Below, one piece after another: positions 31,491 to 42,200 of a stretch of 64,000 bases of DNA (positions within the stretch are counted from its first letter, which is position 1; every line of letters starts with the position of its first letter). The translations under genes and the position numbers were made by a program. Origin of the DNA: Deinococcus apachensis DSM 19763. GTDB lineage: Bacteria; Deinococcota; Deinococci; Deinococcales; Deinococcaceae. The notes under the pieces are model-generated. The model had not been told where the DNA came from. It worked only from the letters and a program-made list of their open reading frames with translations, and ran no database searches. The stretch covers positions 558,001 through 622,000 of the forward strand of contig NZ_KB906398.1 in assembly GCF_000381345.1 (NCBI RefSeq). The letters run 5' to 3'.

Positions 31491-33077
31491 TTACCAGCCT
31501 TTCGGTTGAATGAATTGCGTGGCGACGTACTGGCCGAGCGCCTGATAGCCCGCGTCGTTGTAGTGCAGGTCGTCCGCATCGAAGTAGAGGGGGTTACCGC
31601 CCCCGTAGGGGGTGCCGTCCGCATTCACGGCGCTCACCAGGTTCGGGTCCACGAAGCGGTCCATGTAGAGTGCTTTCAGCTTCGCGTTATGGTCGAGGAT
31701 GTTCGTGTAGTTCGTGGTGGCCGTCGTCTCGCTCGGCCTGAGGTGCAGGCCGAACACCAGGAAGCGCGGCAGGGCCACGGTGTCCCGTAAGCGCTGCACC
31801 ATGGCCGCGATGTTGTCCCGGGTGGCCTGGAGGTTGGTCGCCAGCGCTGGGTTGTCATTCCGGCCCACCCAGATCAGCGTGACGTTCTCCCGGTGGGTCG
31901 CCGCGTCCGGCACCAGGGGGACGGCTCCCGGGCAGGCCACGGCGCTCCCCGCCACGCTGCGCGTGAAGGTGTAAGCAGGGGCGTCCTTCGCCCCGGTCCG
32001 GTCCAGCCGCCCGTACACGCCGCCCAACCAGACCATCAGGCCGGTGGTGTTGTAGCCCACCTCCGGGCTGGGGATGCCCACCGCCACGCTCCCGCTGGCG
32101 GGGATGCTCCCACTCGGCACCGTGATGGTGACCGGGACGGCCCCCGCACGGGCGGCGATGTGAGCGCTGGTCTGACTCACCACGCCCGCGTTGGTCACGG
32201 CCCGGCCATCGTTCAGGGTGGCGGCCAGAATGGCGGGGTAGCTTTTGGTGGTGACGGAGCTGGCCTTGTAGCCAAACGTCATGGAGTCCCCCCAGGCCGT
32301 GAGGCTTTTCAGGCTGGTGACCAGCGTGCCGTCCACCCGGAAGCCGCTGGGGGCGCTGCTGAAACTGATCGGGTTTCCGTTCCCGTCGAGCAGAGTGCCG
32401 ATCCGGGCGCGGTAGATGCGGATGGTGCCGGTGCTGTCCGCGTAGAGGGGCATTCCACCCGCCGCACCCATGATCCCCCAGGCCACGTCCGTGGCGTAGC
32501 CCGCCGTGCTCTGCGTGCCGATGGGGCCGACTTGTGAGTTCTGACCGTAGGCCATGAAGGAGCCGTCCGGCAGCACCTCGGCGGCGATGTTGCCCTGACT
32601 GTCGGCCAGAGCCCAGGTCTTGATCGAGCCCTCCACGGTCATCCCGGCGAGCGTGGCCAGCGCCGCGGTGAGGGCCTTGCCCACGCTGAGGTTGGCCTGG
32701 GCGTTCACGTCCCCCTGGTGCGTGACGGTGCCCGTGGTGAGGAGCTGGGCTAGCGTGGCGAGCCCGGCGATGTCCAGGGCGGCCAGCCCTTTCAGGCCGG
32801 TGGGAAAGTACGCCTTCCCGTCCGTTCCGAAGTACACGAAGGCGTTGTCCGCTGCGTCCACCCAGGCGGCACTCACGGGCACGCCGTTCACGTACATGGG
32901 CGAGCTGAACACCTTGAAGGTCGCCCCGGCGAACTCCTCCCGCAAGTCGGTCTGCAACTGCGCGCTATCGGCCAGCGCCTTCTGGTTATCGATCAGCCCC
33001 TGCTTCATCGCGGCGAGCTGGTCCGCCGCGACCTTGTTCCCGTCGATGCGGCGCTCGAACAGCTTGCGAACCGCCAT
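31491..33077 (-). CDS. Tail fibre protein with SGNH/GDSL hydrolase domain
   Basis: The 528-residue protein has an N-terminal phage-attachment part (1-255) and a C-terminal SGNH esterase domain (258-528). The signature residues are Ser265 in WGDSMTFGY, Asn407 in VGRND and Asp502/His505 in DDLHYND. SGNH domains on tail fibres deacetylate host polysaccharide or cut esters on the receptor. The start at 33077 overlaps the upstream stop codon by one base (TGATG). Confidence 0.85.
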   Translation of the reverse strand: MAVRKLFERRIDGNKVAADQLAAMKQGLIDNQKALADSAQLQTDLREEFAGATFKVFSSPMYVNGVPVSAAWVDAADNAFVYFGTDGKAYFPTGLKGLAALDIAGLATLAQLLTTGTVTHQGDVNAQANLSVGKALTAALATLAGMTVEGSIKTWALADSQGNIAAEVLPDGSFMAYGQNSQVGPIGTQSTAGYATDVAWGIMGAAGGMPLYADSTGTIRIYRARIGTLLDGNGNPISFSSAPSGFRVDGTLVTSLKSLTAWGDSMTFGYKASSVTTKSYPAILAATLNDGRAVTNAGVVSQTSAHIAARAGAVPVTITVPSGSIPASGSVAVGIPSPEVGYNTTGLMVWLGGVYGRLDRTGAKDAPAYTFTRSVAGSAVACPGAVPLVPDAATHRENVTLIWVGRNDNPALATNLQATRDNIAAMVQRLRDTVALPRFLVFGLHLRPSETTATTNYTNILDHNAKLKALYMDRFVDPNLVSAVNADGTPYGGGNPLYFDADDLHYNDAGYQALGQYVATQFIQPKGW

Positions 33078-33472
33078 CAGCCGACCCACTTCCCCCGCAA
33101 CACCGGGGCCCCCGAACCGATGACGGCGCGCAGGGCCGCGAGGTCGTCCCCACTGACCTCCCAGCCGCTCCCGTCCGGCCAGAGCACGCCCGCGTTCGCG
33201 TTCAGCGTGGCGCTGCTGGTGCGCGTGCGGGCGTCCCCGCCGTCCACGTACAGTTCGGCCGTCCGCGCGCCCGCTGGTTTGGGCGGCAGCCCCTGGGGGA
33301 CGTTCGTGAGCACGAGGTCGAACTCGCTCAGGGTGCTGCCCCGCGCCTCCCGCACCGGCAGCGGCGCGTCCGGGCTCACCGGCACCGCTGCTTCCGGGTC
33401 CGTCGGGTCGCTGACCCCCAGAATCATGCGGTTGTACCGCCAGAAGTCGAGCAGCTTCAATTTCAGGCTCAT
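33077..33472 (-). CDS. Small phage tail protein
   Basis: About 131 residues from MSLKLKLLDFWRY; a GTG two codons upstream is the alternative start. It ends with VLRGKWVG and overlaps the next gene by one base. The N-terminal part is rich in Leu and aromatic residues, the middle in Pro. No family is recognised; it sits between tail proteins and so is probably structural. Confidence 0.6.
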   Translation of the reverse strand: MSLKLKLLDFWRYNRMILGVSDPTDPEAAVPVSPDAPLPVREARGSTLSEFDLVLTNVPQGLPPKPAGARTAELYVDGGDARTRTSSATLNANAGVLWPDGSGWEVSGDDLAALRAVIGSGAPVLRGKWVG

Positions 33473-33533
33473 CGGCACCTCCAGAGAACGCGCCCCAGCC
33501 GGTGCGGGGCTGGGGCGGGGATAGGGGTTGGGG

Positions 33534-34157
33534 TTACTGCCAGGTGGCGGTGAGGGTCGCGCCCTCCACCGTCTCCCCGAACCCGGCCGAGACGGAGATG
33601 AACCACGTGCCCGGTTGCGGGCCCTGAAGGGTGAAGGTGTGCTCCGTGCTGGGCGGATCCTCCGCCGCGTTGATCTCCGGCGGCGCGTCCGGTGCCCCGT
33701 ACCGCCCGATGATGTCCCGGCTGCCCGTGCCCCCCGAGATGCTCACCGTCAGGCTGGCCGTGCCCGGCGGGATCAACGCCGAGTAGGTCGGCGTGACACT
33801 GCTGCTCGGCCCAGTGAACGCCGTGATGCCCGTCACCGGCACGCCGTTCTGAAGCGTGTGGTCATCGGCGGGCGGCTCCGGCGCCGCGCCCTCGTCGAGC
33901 GGGGCCAGGGCGCGCAAGGTCGTCACGGCTCCGCCCGGGTCCGGGCGCGTCAGGCGCAGCAGGCCGGACGCGAGCGTGTGCGGGTAAGTCACGACCTGCC
34001 AGGTCGAGCCGCCGTCCACGCTCACCTCCACCGTGCAACTCGGCCCTTGCTGCCCCAGCAGGACGTACCCCGCGAGGTCGCCCCGCTCGGCGGTGACCTC
34101 GACCGTGAGGCCGTCCGGGCCTGTGGCGACGACCAGGATGGGATTCGGTGTGTACAT
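33534..34157 (-). CDS. Phage tail protein with PPC-like beta domain
   Basis: The 207-residue protein is beta-rich. The C-terminal 90 residues (LTVSISGGTGSRDIIGRYG, then GPQPGTWFISVSA) resemble the pre-peptidase C-terminal (PPC) jelly roll, which binds surfaces. The N-terminal part (VEVSVDGGSTWQVV) is Ig-like. It lies between baseplate and fibre genes and is probably a tail-tip accessory protein. Confidence 0.62.
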   Translation of the reverse strand: MYTPNPILVVATGPDGLTVEVTAERGDLAGYVLLGQQGPSCTVEVSVDGGSTWQVVTYPHTLASGLLRLTRPDPGGAVTTLRALAPLDEGAAPEPPADDHTLQNGVPVTGITAFTGPSSSVTPTYSALIPPGTASLTVSISGGTGSRDIIGRYGAPDAPPEINAAEDPPSTEHTFTLQGPQPGTWFISVSAGFGETVEGATLTATWQ

Positions 34158-34166
34158 GCTTCTCCT

Positions 34167-36245
34167 TTAACTGCCGCTGCCGCCGTCCCCGGGGTCAGGG
34201 TCGGGATCAGGGTCAGGCGCCTCAGTCACGCCCAGGCGGGTGAGCAGCAGGCGGGACAGGGGCGCGTTGCTCGTCAGGACGCCCTGAAGCAGCCCCTCCG
34301 GGTAGGGCAGCCCCGTCACGGCGAGGAACGGCTGCCAGCCCCGCAGGCCCGCGTCATGGCCGAGCGGATAGACCGTCAGGGGCTGGTCCTGCCAGGTGAG
34401 GGCAGGAAGCCTGCCCTTGGGCACCTTCGCCCGGAGCAGGAACGCGACCCTGCCCCCGCCGGGCATCACCGCTCCCGCCCAGCCCACCCGCAGGCGGCCC
34501 CGCACGCTGCTGCCGTCGTCCAGTTCCTCGGCCCAGCCCGCGGGCGGGAACAGGAAGCGTTTCCCCAGGGCCTTCAGGGCGGACGGACTGAACTCCCACT
34601 GCTCATTCCGCCAGACCTCCACCACGGACGGGAGGTGCGCGGGCGGCTGCCCGCGTTTGAGCCGCTCCTCGCGCCCGGGAGGCGGGGCGGTCGTGGCGAG
34701 CGTCAGGCCGAGCGGCGGGCGCAGGCTGGAGGGCAACCGGTCCAGAGGGGCGGAGTCCGGGGGCCGCTTGCGGGGGCGTCCCGGCCACTCCCGCCGCGTG
34801 CTGTCCCGCCAGGCGTCCCAGGGCAGGACGGCCCTCCCTTCGGCCCGCGTGACCGCCCAGGCCCAGGGGGGCGGCCAGGAGTGCGAGCCCAGCCCGACCG
34901 GGGAGAAGCCCAGGAATGAGCCGGGCGCGCACTTCAGCACCCGCGCCTCGAACTGCGCGGCCGTGCAGCTCTCCACCCCGCTCGCCCGAATGGCCCGCAC
35001 GGTGCCGCCCGACTCGTGCAGCACCAACGGTGCCCCGTCCACGTCCCGCAGGGCCGTCCAGGTGCCCCCGACGAACGCTTGCCCGTAGGCGGTGAGCTTC
35101 AGGTCCGTCAAGGCTCCCCCGAGGTCCCGCTGCACCGGGGCGAGGGCGGTCACCACGCCCCCCGGGTCGCGCCATTTCGCCTCGGGCTCCAGCGGGTCCA
35201 TCGTGGGCGGGTCGCCGCGCTCGAACTCGGCGGTGTTCCAGAACTCGCCGCGTTGCTCCTCCGGTTCCAGCGGTCGCCACTCCCCGCCCCCGCTCACCCA
35301 GGTTCGCAGGACCACCCACTTCTCCTGCCCGGGGTCCTGCTCCTCCAGCCCCTGCCGCCGCTCCTCCGGGGGGAGGCTGGCGAGGATGGTGTAGGAGGGC
35401 AGGGCCGTCGAGGTGCCGGAGTCGAACACGGCGATCAGTTCGGCCAGGTGCTCCCCGCCGCCCGCCATCTCCACCGCGACGCGGTAGCGGCGCAGGACGG
35501 CGGAGCGGGTGGTCACGCTCTCCCCGAGCGGGGTGACGCCCGTGGTGGCGTGCCCCTGGACCAGGGTGGTGGTGAGGTGCTCCGTCCAGCGGGATGTTTC
35601 AATGGGAACGTTCTGCACGGTGTTCCCATCCGTCAGCCGGACCCGCTTCCCGTACCCCTCGCCGACCGCGGACAGGTACAGGACCTGCGTGCGGTTGTAG
35701 ACGACCGCCACATCAAACCACCCCCAATCCTCGGTCAGCCTCCCCGCCGTGAAGCCGGGGTGGTACTCGTCCCCGAAGTCGGGGATGCCCCCGGCGAGGA
35801 CGGGGAAGTCCCGCAGCACGGTGCGCTCCAGTTCCAGGCGCCGCACGGTGAGGGACGCGCCCGCGATCAGGTCCACCTGCTGTTGGAGGGCGGGGGGCAC
35901 GGGAACGGTCGTGGCGTCGGCCTGCTGGAACTCGCCGGGGAGGCTGACGGGGCGGGATGGGGCCTCGCCCGGCGGGAGGTGCCGGAACACGGCGGGGGCG
36001 TCCCGGGCGGGCTCGCTGTACGGGGTGAAGGGCACGCCCCAGTGGCCGGGGCGCTGGGGGGAGTCGTAGGACTGGACGGGCGGGATGAAGGGCGACTCGT
36101 CCTCCTGCGGAGGGCGGGACGTGGTGCGTGGTGTGGCCTGGAAGAGGGTGGAGGAACGGGGTGTGGGCACTCCCTCTTCCTTTCCGCAGCAGCACGCCTT
36201 CTTGCAGCCGCAGCCGATCAGCACGCCCAGCAGGTCATCGTGCAT
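34167..36245 (-). CDS. Large tail/baseplate protein with Cys-rich N-terminus
   Basis: A 692-residue protein. It begins with an unusual cluster LLGVLIGCGCKKACCCGKE (six Cys in residues 6-22), which could bind iron-sulfur or zinc or be lipidated, followed by a Pro-rich linker and long beta-rich regions. The start overlaps the upstream gene by 11 bases. Its place after the tape measure and distal tail genes suggests a tail-tip hub role. No named family. Confidence 0.6.
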   Translation of the reverse strand: MHDDLLGVLIGCGCKKACCCGKEEGVPTPRSSTLFQATPRTTSRPPQEDESPFIPPVQSYDSPQRPGHWGVPFTPYSEPARDAPAVFRHLPPGEAPSRPVSLPGEFQQADATTVPVPPALQQQVDLIAGASLTVRRLELERTVLRDFPVLAGGIPDFGDEYHPGFTAGRLTEDWGWFDVAVVYNRTQVLYLSAVGEGYGKRVRLTDGNTVQNVPIETSRWTEHLTTTLVQGHATTGVTPLGESVTTRSAVLRRYRVAVEMAGGGEHLAELIAVFDSGTSTALPSYTILASLPPEERRQGLEEQDPGQEKWVVLRTWVSGGGEWRPLEPEEQRGEFWNTAEFERGDPPTMDPLEPEAKWRDPGGVVTALAPVQRDLGGALTDLKLTAYGQAFVGGTWTALRDVDGAPLVLHESGGTVRAIRASGVESCTAAQFEARVLKCAPGSFLGFSPVGLGSHSWPPPWAWAVTRAEGRAVLPWDAWRDSTRREWPGRPRKRPPDSAPLDRLPSSLRPPLGLTLATTAPPPGREERLKRGQPPAHLPSVVEVWRNEQWEFSPSALKALGKRFLFPPAGWAEELDDGSSVRGRLRVGWAGAVMPGGGRVAFLLRAKVPKGRLPALTWQDQPLTVYPLGHDAGLRGWQPFLAVTGLPYPEGLLQGVLTSNAPLSRLLLTRLGVTEAPDPDPDPDPGDGGSGS

Positions 36246-38532
36246 TCGTCGCCTCCCGGGTGCCGTTCACCAGTTGCCACTCGATCTCGTCGCCCGGCGT
36301 GGGGGGAAACCCTGTTCGGAACGTCACGAAGGCGTCCTCCGCCTCCGGCAGATTGGTGTCCGGGTCCCAGCCCATCACCAGGCGCACCCGCGCTCCTCCC
36401 GGCCTGCCCGCCAGCATCACCGAGGAGCCGCGGCGGGGGTCGAGCTTCAGGCCGGAAACGCGGGCCATGCGGGGATTGAGGGTGAGGTCCGCCCGCGCGA
36501 CGGTCACGCTGCTCGTCACGCCGCTCGCGTCCCCCGAGAGCCTGACCTCGCGCACGAAGCCGTTCTCCCCGCCCCAGGGAAAGCCCGGCGGCGTGCCGAA
36601 GGGGTAGGCCAGCTCAACCGTGCTCACCACCCGCCACCAACGCTGCTCGACCAGGGCCTCGCCGATGCCCGTCAGCCGGGCGGGGTCGAGGAAGGGCACG
36701 CTGACCTCCTCCTCCTCGGCAAACCCGGCGTCCCCCGTGTCGAGCACCACGCCCGTCTCGTCCTGCACGTGCTGCTCGCAGTCGGTGGGGCAACGGTAGG
36801 ACGGCGGGGCCTGGTCGGTGTACTCGATCACCGGGGGCAGGCTGCGGGTGACAGTCGCGGTGCGGATGGCGTCCCCGCTCTCCAGGTCATAGACCGGCAC
36901 GAGGCTCTGGGTCGAGGTGGAGGTCGAGTGCCGCCAGCGCCCGGAGCCCAGCAGCATCCAGGCCTCTGTCACCACGGTGGTGAGGTATTCCTTCGCCGTG
37001 AGCTTGCCCCGCTTGGCGGGCTCCTCTTCCGCGTCCTGCTGTTCCAGCGAGCCCAGCTTGCGGGTGGTCGTCGTCTTCCCGATCAGGTAGCCCTGCGGGG
37101 AGTAGCGGTAGGTGGTGACGACCTCCTCGTCGGCGACGAGTTCTCCTGCCTGCGGAGCGGTATAGAGGCCCGGCCCCGCAATCACGACGCTGCCCGTCCG
37201 GGTGAACGGGGTGTACCCGTAGGTCCGGTTCAACGTGCGCTGGAGCAGCGGGCGGTCGGCGCACTCCGGGTCGTAGGTCGTGGTGGTCTCGGTATGGCCG
37301 AGCAGGACCCCGTAGAACGGCACGCTGACCTTCTCGCCGTCCACCGTCTCCTCGGCGATCACGTCCCCGGTGGTGATCTCCACTTCCGCGACCATCTGCC
37401 CCCGCGACTTGCGGAACCCCCGGCGCACCGTTCCCGTGTCCGAGCGGTCCGTCTCGAACCACTCGGAATCCGGGCCGAGCGCGCGGCTGATCTCGTCCCG
37501 CGCCGGGTCGTCCCCCACCCACTCCATAAATGTGGGGTACGTCAGCTCGGTCACAAAGGGCGCCCCGCGCACGGTGAGCCGGGTGGGCGTGTGCAGCATC
37601 TCCCGCCGGTCGGTGCGCGAGGTCGTCCAGGCGGGGAAGGGCGCGGCGCTGGAGGCGGCGACCGCGCGGGGTTGCGGCCAGCAGCCCACCAGACGGATGC
37701 CTTCCCCCAGCGGCCGCACGTGCAGGACCATCCCCAGCAGCCCGTAGGTCTGGTCCCAGAGCTGCTGCGGGCTGAGACCCTCGGTGCTGAAATCGCGCTC
37801 CTCCTCGACCCACTCGGCGCCGTCCTTCAGCGGATCATCGTCCAGGCTGAAATAGGGATCGACATTCGCCAGCATCACCTGACGGACGAGGTCGCTCACC
37901 CGTTGCCGCTGCCGGGGGCGGTCGGCACAGTTGCCGCCCTTTGCCGGGGGGGTGGGGTTGAGTTTCCAGGGAAGGAGTTCCGGGAGGCGGACGCCCCGCA
38001 ACTGCTGATCGCGGCTGTTCCTGAAGCGGAACGTGGTCGTGTCCGCCCCCTCGTCCACCTCCGGCTCCTGGCCCATCTGTTGAAAGGTCCGCCGGGGCAG
38101 GCGGTCCAGCACGCCCCGCACCCCGTCCGCGTGCTCGAACTCGCCCACTGCCTCCACCGTCGCGGTCGGGGAGGCCAGCCCGTGCCGTCCGGTGACAGTG
38201 ACCGTCAGTTCCTCGTGCTGCCCGTTGTGGATGTACTCCCAGGTGAGGACGGTGCCCGGCAAGCCGGTGACCGTGCTGCGGGTCTCCAGCAGCGGCCCGC
38301 CGGTCAGCACCTCCATCCCGTCCTGCGGCTCCGGGTCGGGGGGTGGTGTGTACTCGGTGGGGACGAGGGTGCGGGCGGTGACCGATAGTTCGCGCTCCAC
38401 CGCCTCCCGCCGCGTCCCTGCCCAGGTCTGGAGGCTGCGCTCCACCCCCCGCCGGGTGCGGGCGGTGGTGGTGAGGCTCCGCTCGACCCCCTCGGGGGCC
38501 GGGGCCGCGCCGCCCAGGATCAGGATGGGCAC
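36235..38532 (-). CDS. Large tail-tip protein
   Basis: The 765-residue protein starts MPILILGGAAPAPEG and contains two to three repeats of a short motif (GVERSLTTTARTRR, AVERELSVTARTL) at 15-55. The middle (about 90-500) has mixed alpha/beta patterns like phage tail-associated hubs (SPQQLWDQTYGLLGMVLHV). A Cys pair region (YRCPTDCEQHV) lies near 590. Position suggests the baseplate hub or Tal-like protein. Confidence 0.58.
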   Translation of the reverse strand: MPILILGGAAPAPEGVERSLTTTARTRRGVERSLQTWAGTRREAVERELSVTARTLVPTEYTPPPDPEPQDGMEVLTGGPLLETRSTVTGLPGTVLTWEYIHNGQHEELTVTVTGRHGLASPTATVEAVGEFEHADGVRGVLDRLPRRTFQQMGQEPEVDEGADTTTFRFRNSRDQQLRGVRLPELLPWKLNPTPPAKGGNCADRPRQRQRVSDLVRQVMLANVDPYFSLDDDPLKDGAEWVEEERDFSTEGLSPQQLWDQTYGLLGMVLHVRPLGEGIRLVGCWPQPRAVAASSAAPFPAWTTSRTDRREMLHTPTRLTVRGAPFVTELTYPTFMEWVGDDPARDEISRALGPDSEWFETDRSDTGTVRRGFRKSRGQMVAEVEITTGDVIAEETVDGEKVSVPFYGVLLGHTETTTTYDPECADRPLLQRTLNRTYGYTPFTRTGSVVIAGPGLYTAPQAGELVADEEVVTTYRYSPQGYLIGKTTTTRKLGSLEQQDAEEEPAKRGKLTAKEYLTTVVTEAWMLLGSGRWRHSTSTSTQSLVPVYDLESGDAIRTATVTRSLPPVIEYTDQAPPSYRCPTDCEQHVQDETGVVLDTGDAGFAEEEEVSVPFLDPARLTGIGEALVEQRWWRVVSTVELAYPFGTPPGFPWGGENGFVREVRLSGDASGVTSSVTVARADLTLNPRMARVSGLKLDPRRGSSVMLAGRPGGARVRLVMGWDPDTNLPEAEDAFVTFRTGFPPTPGDEIEWQLVNGTREATNAR

Positions 38533-38533
38533 G

Positions 38534-38884
38534 CTACTCCACCCGGACGCGCAGGACGCCCGTGTCCACCGGCAGGCCGGGGCTGCCCGCCGGGTTGTAC
38601 CAGGTGACCTCGCCGGGGACGCTCCCAGCGGGAGCGAGGCCGGGGAGGGAGGTCGCTGTCTCCCGCGAGGTGCCGGTGATCGCCACGCCGCCGATCACGG
38701 CACGCATGGCGCCGTCCGTCGTGTCCGCTTGCTCGATCCAGCAGAGGATGCGGGCGTGGGCGACGGTGCCGGTGTTGACGAGTTTTAGGGGAAGGGGGTT
38801 GGAGGTGGTGCCGGGGGGCACGTCGCCGAAGTTGGAAGACCCCAGGGGCGCGCCCGCCGGGGTCTGGATGTCGATGTCGAGCAT
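38534..38884 (-). CDS. Small distal tail protein
   Basis: A 116-residue beta-rich protein with Ig-like features (LPLKLVNTGTVAHARI, GEVTWYNPAG). It lies one base from the next gene and between tail genes, so it is part of the tail operon. No family recognised. Confidence 0.58.
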   Translation of the reverse strand: MLDIDIQTPAGAPLGSSNFGDVPPGTTSNPLPLKLVNTGTVAHARILCWIEQADTTDGAMRAVIGGVAITGTSRETATSLPGLAPAGSVPGEVTWYNPAGSPGLPVDTGVLRVRVE

Positions 38885-38893
38885 GGGGGTCTC

Positions 38894-39280
38894 CTACTGA
38901 GGGATGTAGATCTCGATGCTGTAGCCGCGCCACTTCGGATCGCCGGTGGGCGGGAACTTCGGCAGGCCCTCGAAGGTGCAGCCGCCGTAGCTGCCGTTCA
39001 GCACGTAGCCCCGTAGGACGAGCGTGAAGCGCGCCCCGCCCTTGGCGAGCGCGAACAGCGCGTCGGCCTGCTCGGCACGGATGACGAAGCCCTGAGGGGC
39101 GGTGATGGTGAGCCGCCGGGAAGCGGGTTGCCCGGGCCGCTGGCGGATGATGGTGCCGTCCAGCGCCCGGCGCTCCGTGGTGGTGTACCCGCCCCCGTCG
39201 AACGTCACCGCCTCGCGGGGCGGCACCGGGTCGAGGTCGATCTCCCCGAAGGTCATCTGGAATACGGGCTCGTCGGCCAT
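38894..39280 (-). CDS. Phage tail protein (distal-tail-like)
   Basis: The 128-residue protein comes straight after the tape measure stop. Its beta strands (RRLTITAPQGFVIRAEQADAL, FTLVLRGYVLNGSYGG) fit a small distal tail protein (Dit-like) that caps the tube. This is by position only. Confidence 0.55.
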   Translation of the reverse strand: MADEPVFQMTFGEIDLDPVPPREAVTFDGGGYTTTERRALDGTIIRQRPGQPASRRLTITAPQGFVIRAEQADALFALAKGGARFTLVLRGYVLNGSYGGCTFEGLPKFPPTGDPKWRGYSIEIYIPQ

Positions 39281-42200
39281 TTAGCACCTCCTCCCGCTTC
39301 TCCGGGCACGGTCTTCGAGCTTGGTGATCACCCGGTTGGCGACCGCGTCGGCGCTCTCCCCGGGCTGCTGGTAGATGGTGATGCCCCCCACGTCGGTCGT
39401 GTTGTAGACGGTGTGGACGGGCTGGGTGGCGGGGAGGGGGGCCGCGGGGCTCCCGCGCAGCAGGCGGTTCAGGTCGTCAGCCACGCTCGGGGACAGGACG
39501 ATCCCCCCGGGGTGACCCAGCAGGCGGTCAACGCGGGCCAGGCCCTCCCCGATAGCCCGGGACGTGGCCTGGACCTCCTGAAACCGGCGGGCCGCCTCAC
39601 TGAGGGGTTGCGCCGCACCCGCGAGCTTCTGCGCGGCGAGGTCCAGATCCTGCACGCTGCGGACGGGCTGCGGCGCAAGGTCCTCCTCCTGCCTTCGGGC
39701 GGTCCGGGCACGGTCCCCGGCGGCCACGCTGCGGTCCTCAGCCGCCGTGCGGGCGTCCTCCTCCCGGCGGCGATCCGAGCGGGCGCGGTCCTCAGCCGCG
39801 AGGCGGGCCTCCTCCTCCCGGCGGGCACTCTGCTGGGAGGCCTCCCGGTCGCGCTCTGCCGCCACGTCCCGCAACGCCCCCTGAAGGCCCTGGTAGGCCC
39901 CCTCCAGGGCCGACACAAACTGAGTGGTGGTGTCGGCGAAGCGGTCCACCCCCGTGTTGAAGGTCAGCGCTGCCTCCGCCTCCCGGTCGGTGGTTCTGGC
40001 CCGCACCCCGAGGAGCACGGCCTCCCGGTCGTACTGGATGCCCAGGGCGTCCACCTGATCGGCGAGGCGCTGGGTTTCTTTCTCCCCGGTGCGGGTGAAC
40101 TTCACGCCGTTCTTCTCCAGCAGGTCGGCCTGTTTCTTGTAGCGTTCCTCCTGCCGGGTGAGGTCCTCGGTGGCTTTCTGGATGATGGCGGCGTCGCCCG
40201 AGGCCAGGGCATCCCGGAGAGCCTGCTGGGCCGCGTCCCGCCGTGCCTGGATGGCGAGCAGGCGTTGCCGCTCGGTCTGGGAGTTGAAGGGCTGGTTCTC
40301 GCCATAGGCCACCTGCCGCAGCCGGTCGGACGCCTCCCGCACGCCGTCCATCTGGCTGATCTGGGTGCGGTACTCGTCCGCCAGGGCATGGATGGCCGAG
40401 CGCTGCCCCTGGATCGCCCCGGTGAGGGCGTCCGTCGCGCCCTTCAAGCGCTGGGCGTTCGCGCTGGAGGGAATGCGCTCGTAGTCCCCTCGGGCCTCGG
40501 CGTAAGCGCGCTCGGCGGTCGTCAGCCCCTGACGCGCTTCGGTCACCTTGCGGGTGGCCTCGGCGACACCGGAGAGCTTGCCTCCGGTCAGCTCGCGGTT
40601 CAGCCGCCCTTCCGCGAGTTCCAGTTCCTCGGCGAGGTCACGCTGAGCCCGGCGGGCCTCCAGCAGCTTGCGTTCCTGTTCCGCCTCCTGGCCCAGCAGG
40701 GTGACACGGGTCCCTTGCAGGTCGGCCCGCGTCTCGCTCCCCAGGTTCCCCGTCCCCAGTTGCCGCTCGGTCAGGGCCAGCCGCTCGCGGGTGAGGGCGA
40801 GGTCCTGCTCGGCACTGGTGACCGTATCGTCGGCCAGCCCACGGATCTGGGTCAGGGCACGCGCTCTGGCCTCCGAAGCGTCCCAGAGGGCATTCTCAAG
40901 GTCAAGCTGCCGCTTCGTTGCCTCCACGGTCGCCTGCCTGCGGGTCAGCTCCAGGTCCTCGGCCGCGCGCTGGCTCTCCCGCCGTGACTGGGCACGGGCA
41001 AGGGTCAGGTCCTCCTGCGCCCGGGCCGCGTCACGGGCCGCCCGTGTCCCCTCGCGCAGGGAGGCGGAGGACTGGACGGTCCGGTCCTCCGCCTCCCGGG
41101 TCGCCGCCCGCCCCGCCTGCGCCTGCCCGGTGAGGGCCTGCACCAGGGCAAGCCGGGCCTGCGCCTGACCCGAGAGCGCGGCCTGAAGTTCGAGTTCGTT
41201 CCGGGCCGCCGCTACCCGGCTGTTTGCCAGCAGCAGTTCCCGGGCAGCGACCTGGGCGGTGAGGTTGGCCTGGGCGACCCGGTCCTCACCCAGCCCCCGC
41301 AGGGCCAGCTCTGCCTGCGCCTGGGCCCGGTAGAGGTCGAGCCGCCGCTGCTCGGCATCGAAGGGGGCCTGATTGATCTTGTCCTGAAGGTCCGCGATCT
41401 GGCCGAGGAGCCCAAAGCGCTGACCAATCAGGTCATTGCGTTCCTTCTCCCTCCCCTCGGCGGCGATCAGGTCGTCGAGTTCGGAGAGGCGGGCCTGAGT
41501 GATGGCGAGCTGCTGGGTCTGGGCACGAACCCGCCCCGCGTCCGTCCCCGCCACACGCTCGGCGTACTGTGCCTCCGCATCCAGGCGGTCCAACGCGCTC
41601 TGCCGCAGGGCGCGGGCCTGCTCGACCTGATCCTGCTGGCTCTTGAGCTGAGCCTGCTGGAGCGCGGCGATCTGGTCCTCGATGCCTCGCCGCTCGTCCG
41701 CCGTGAGGTTGAGGCGGGCGGAGGGTTCGAGCATTCCCCGGAGGGTGGCGAGCTGTTTCGCTCGTTCGGCGCTGATCTGCTGATCCAGGGCGAGGAGCCC
41801 CGCGTCGGTGAGGGTGGTGCCTTTCTCGTTCTCCAGCCGCCCGACGCGGCGCTCCGAGTCAGTGGCGGGCTGCTGGGCCACCTCGACCCGGGCGCGGCGC
41901 AGGTTCTCGGCCGCCTGGCGCTCGGCCTCCTCCTGTTGCTGAAGGCGGCTCTTGTGGTCGGCCTGGTTCTTGCCGTCCAGCGCGGCGAGGTCGGCGTAAT
42001 ACTTCGTCCAGATGGCCGTCCTTTCCCCGGCGCTGAGGTTGTCGGCGGACAGGGCCTGATCGCGGGCGTTCTCCAGCCGTTGCCGGTCGGTCTGGGCCTG
42101 CGCCCGCGCGCCCTCCTCAGCGAGCCGGGCCCGCTCACGCACCGCCTGGGCCTCGATCAGGGCCACCTCCACCGCGTTGCCCTTCGCGGCGGCGAGGCGT

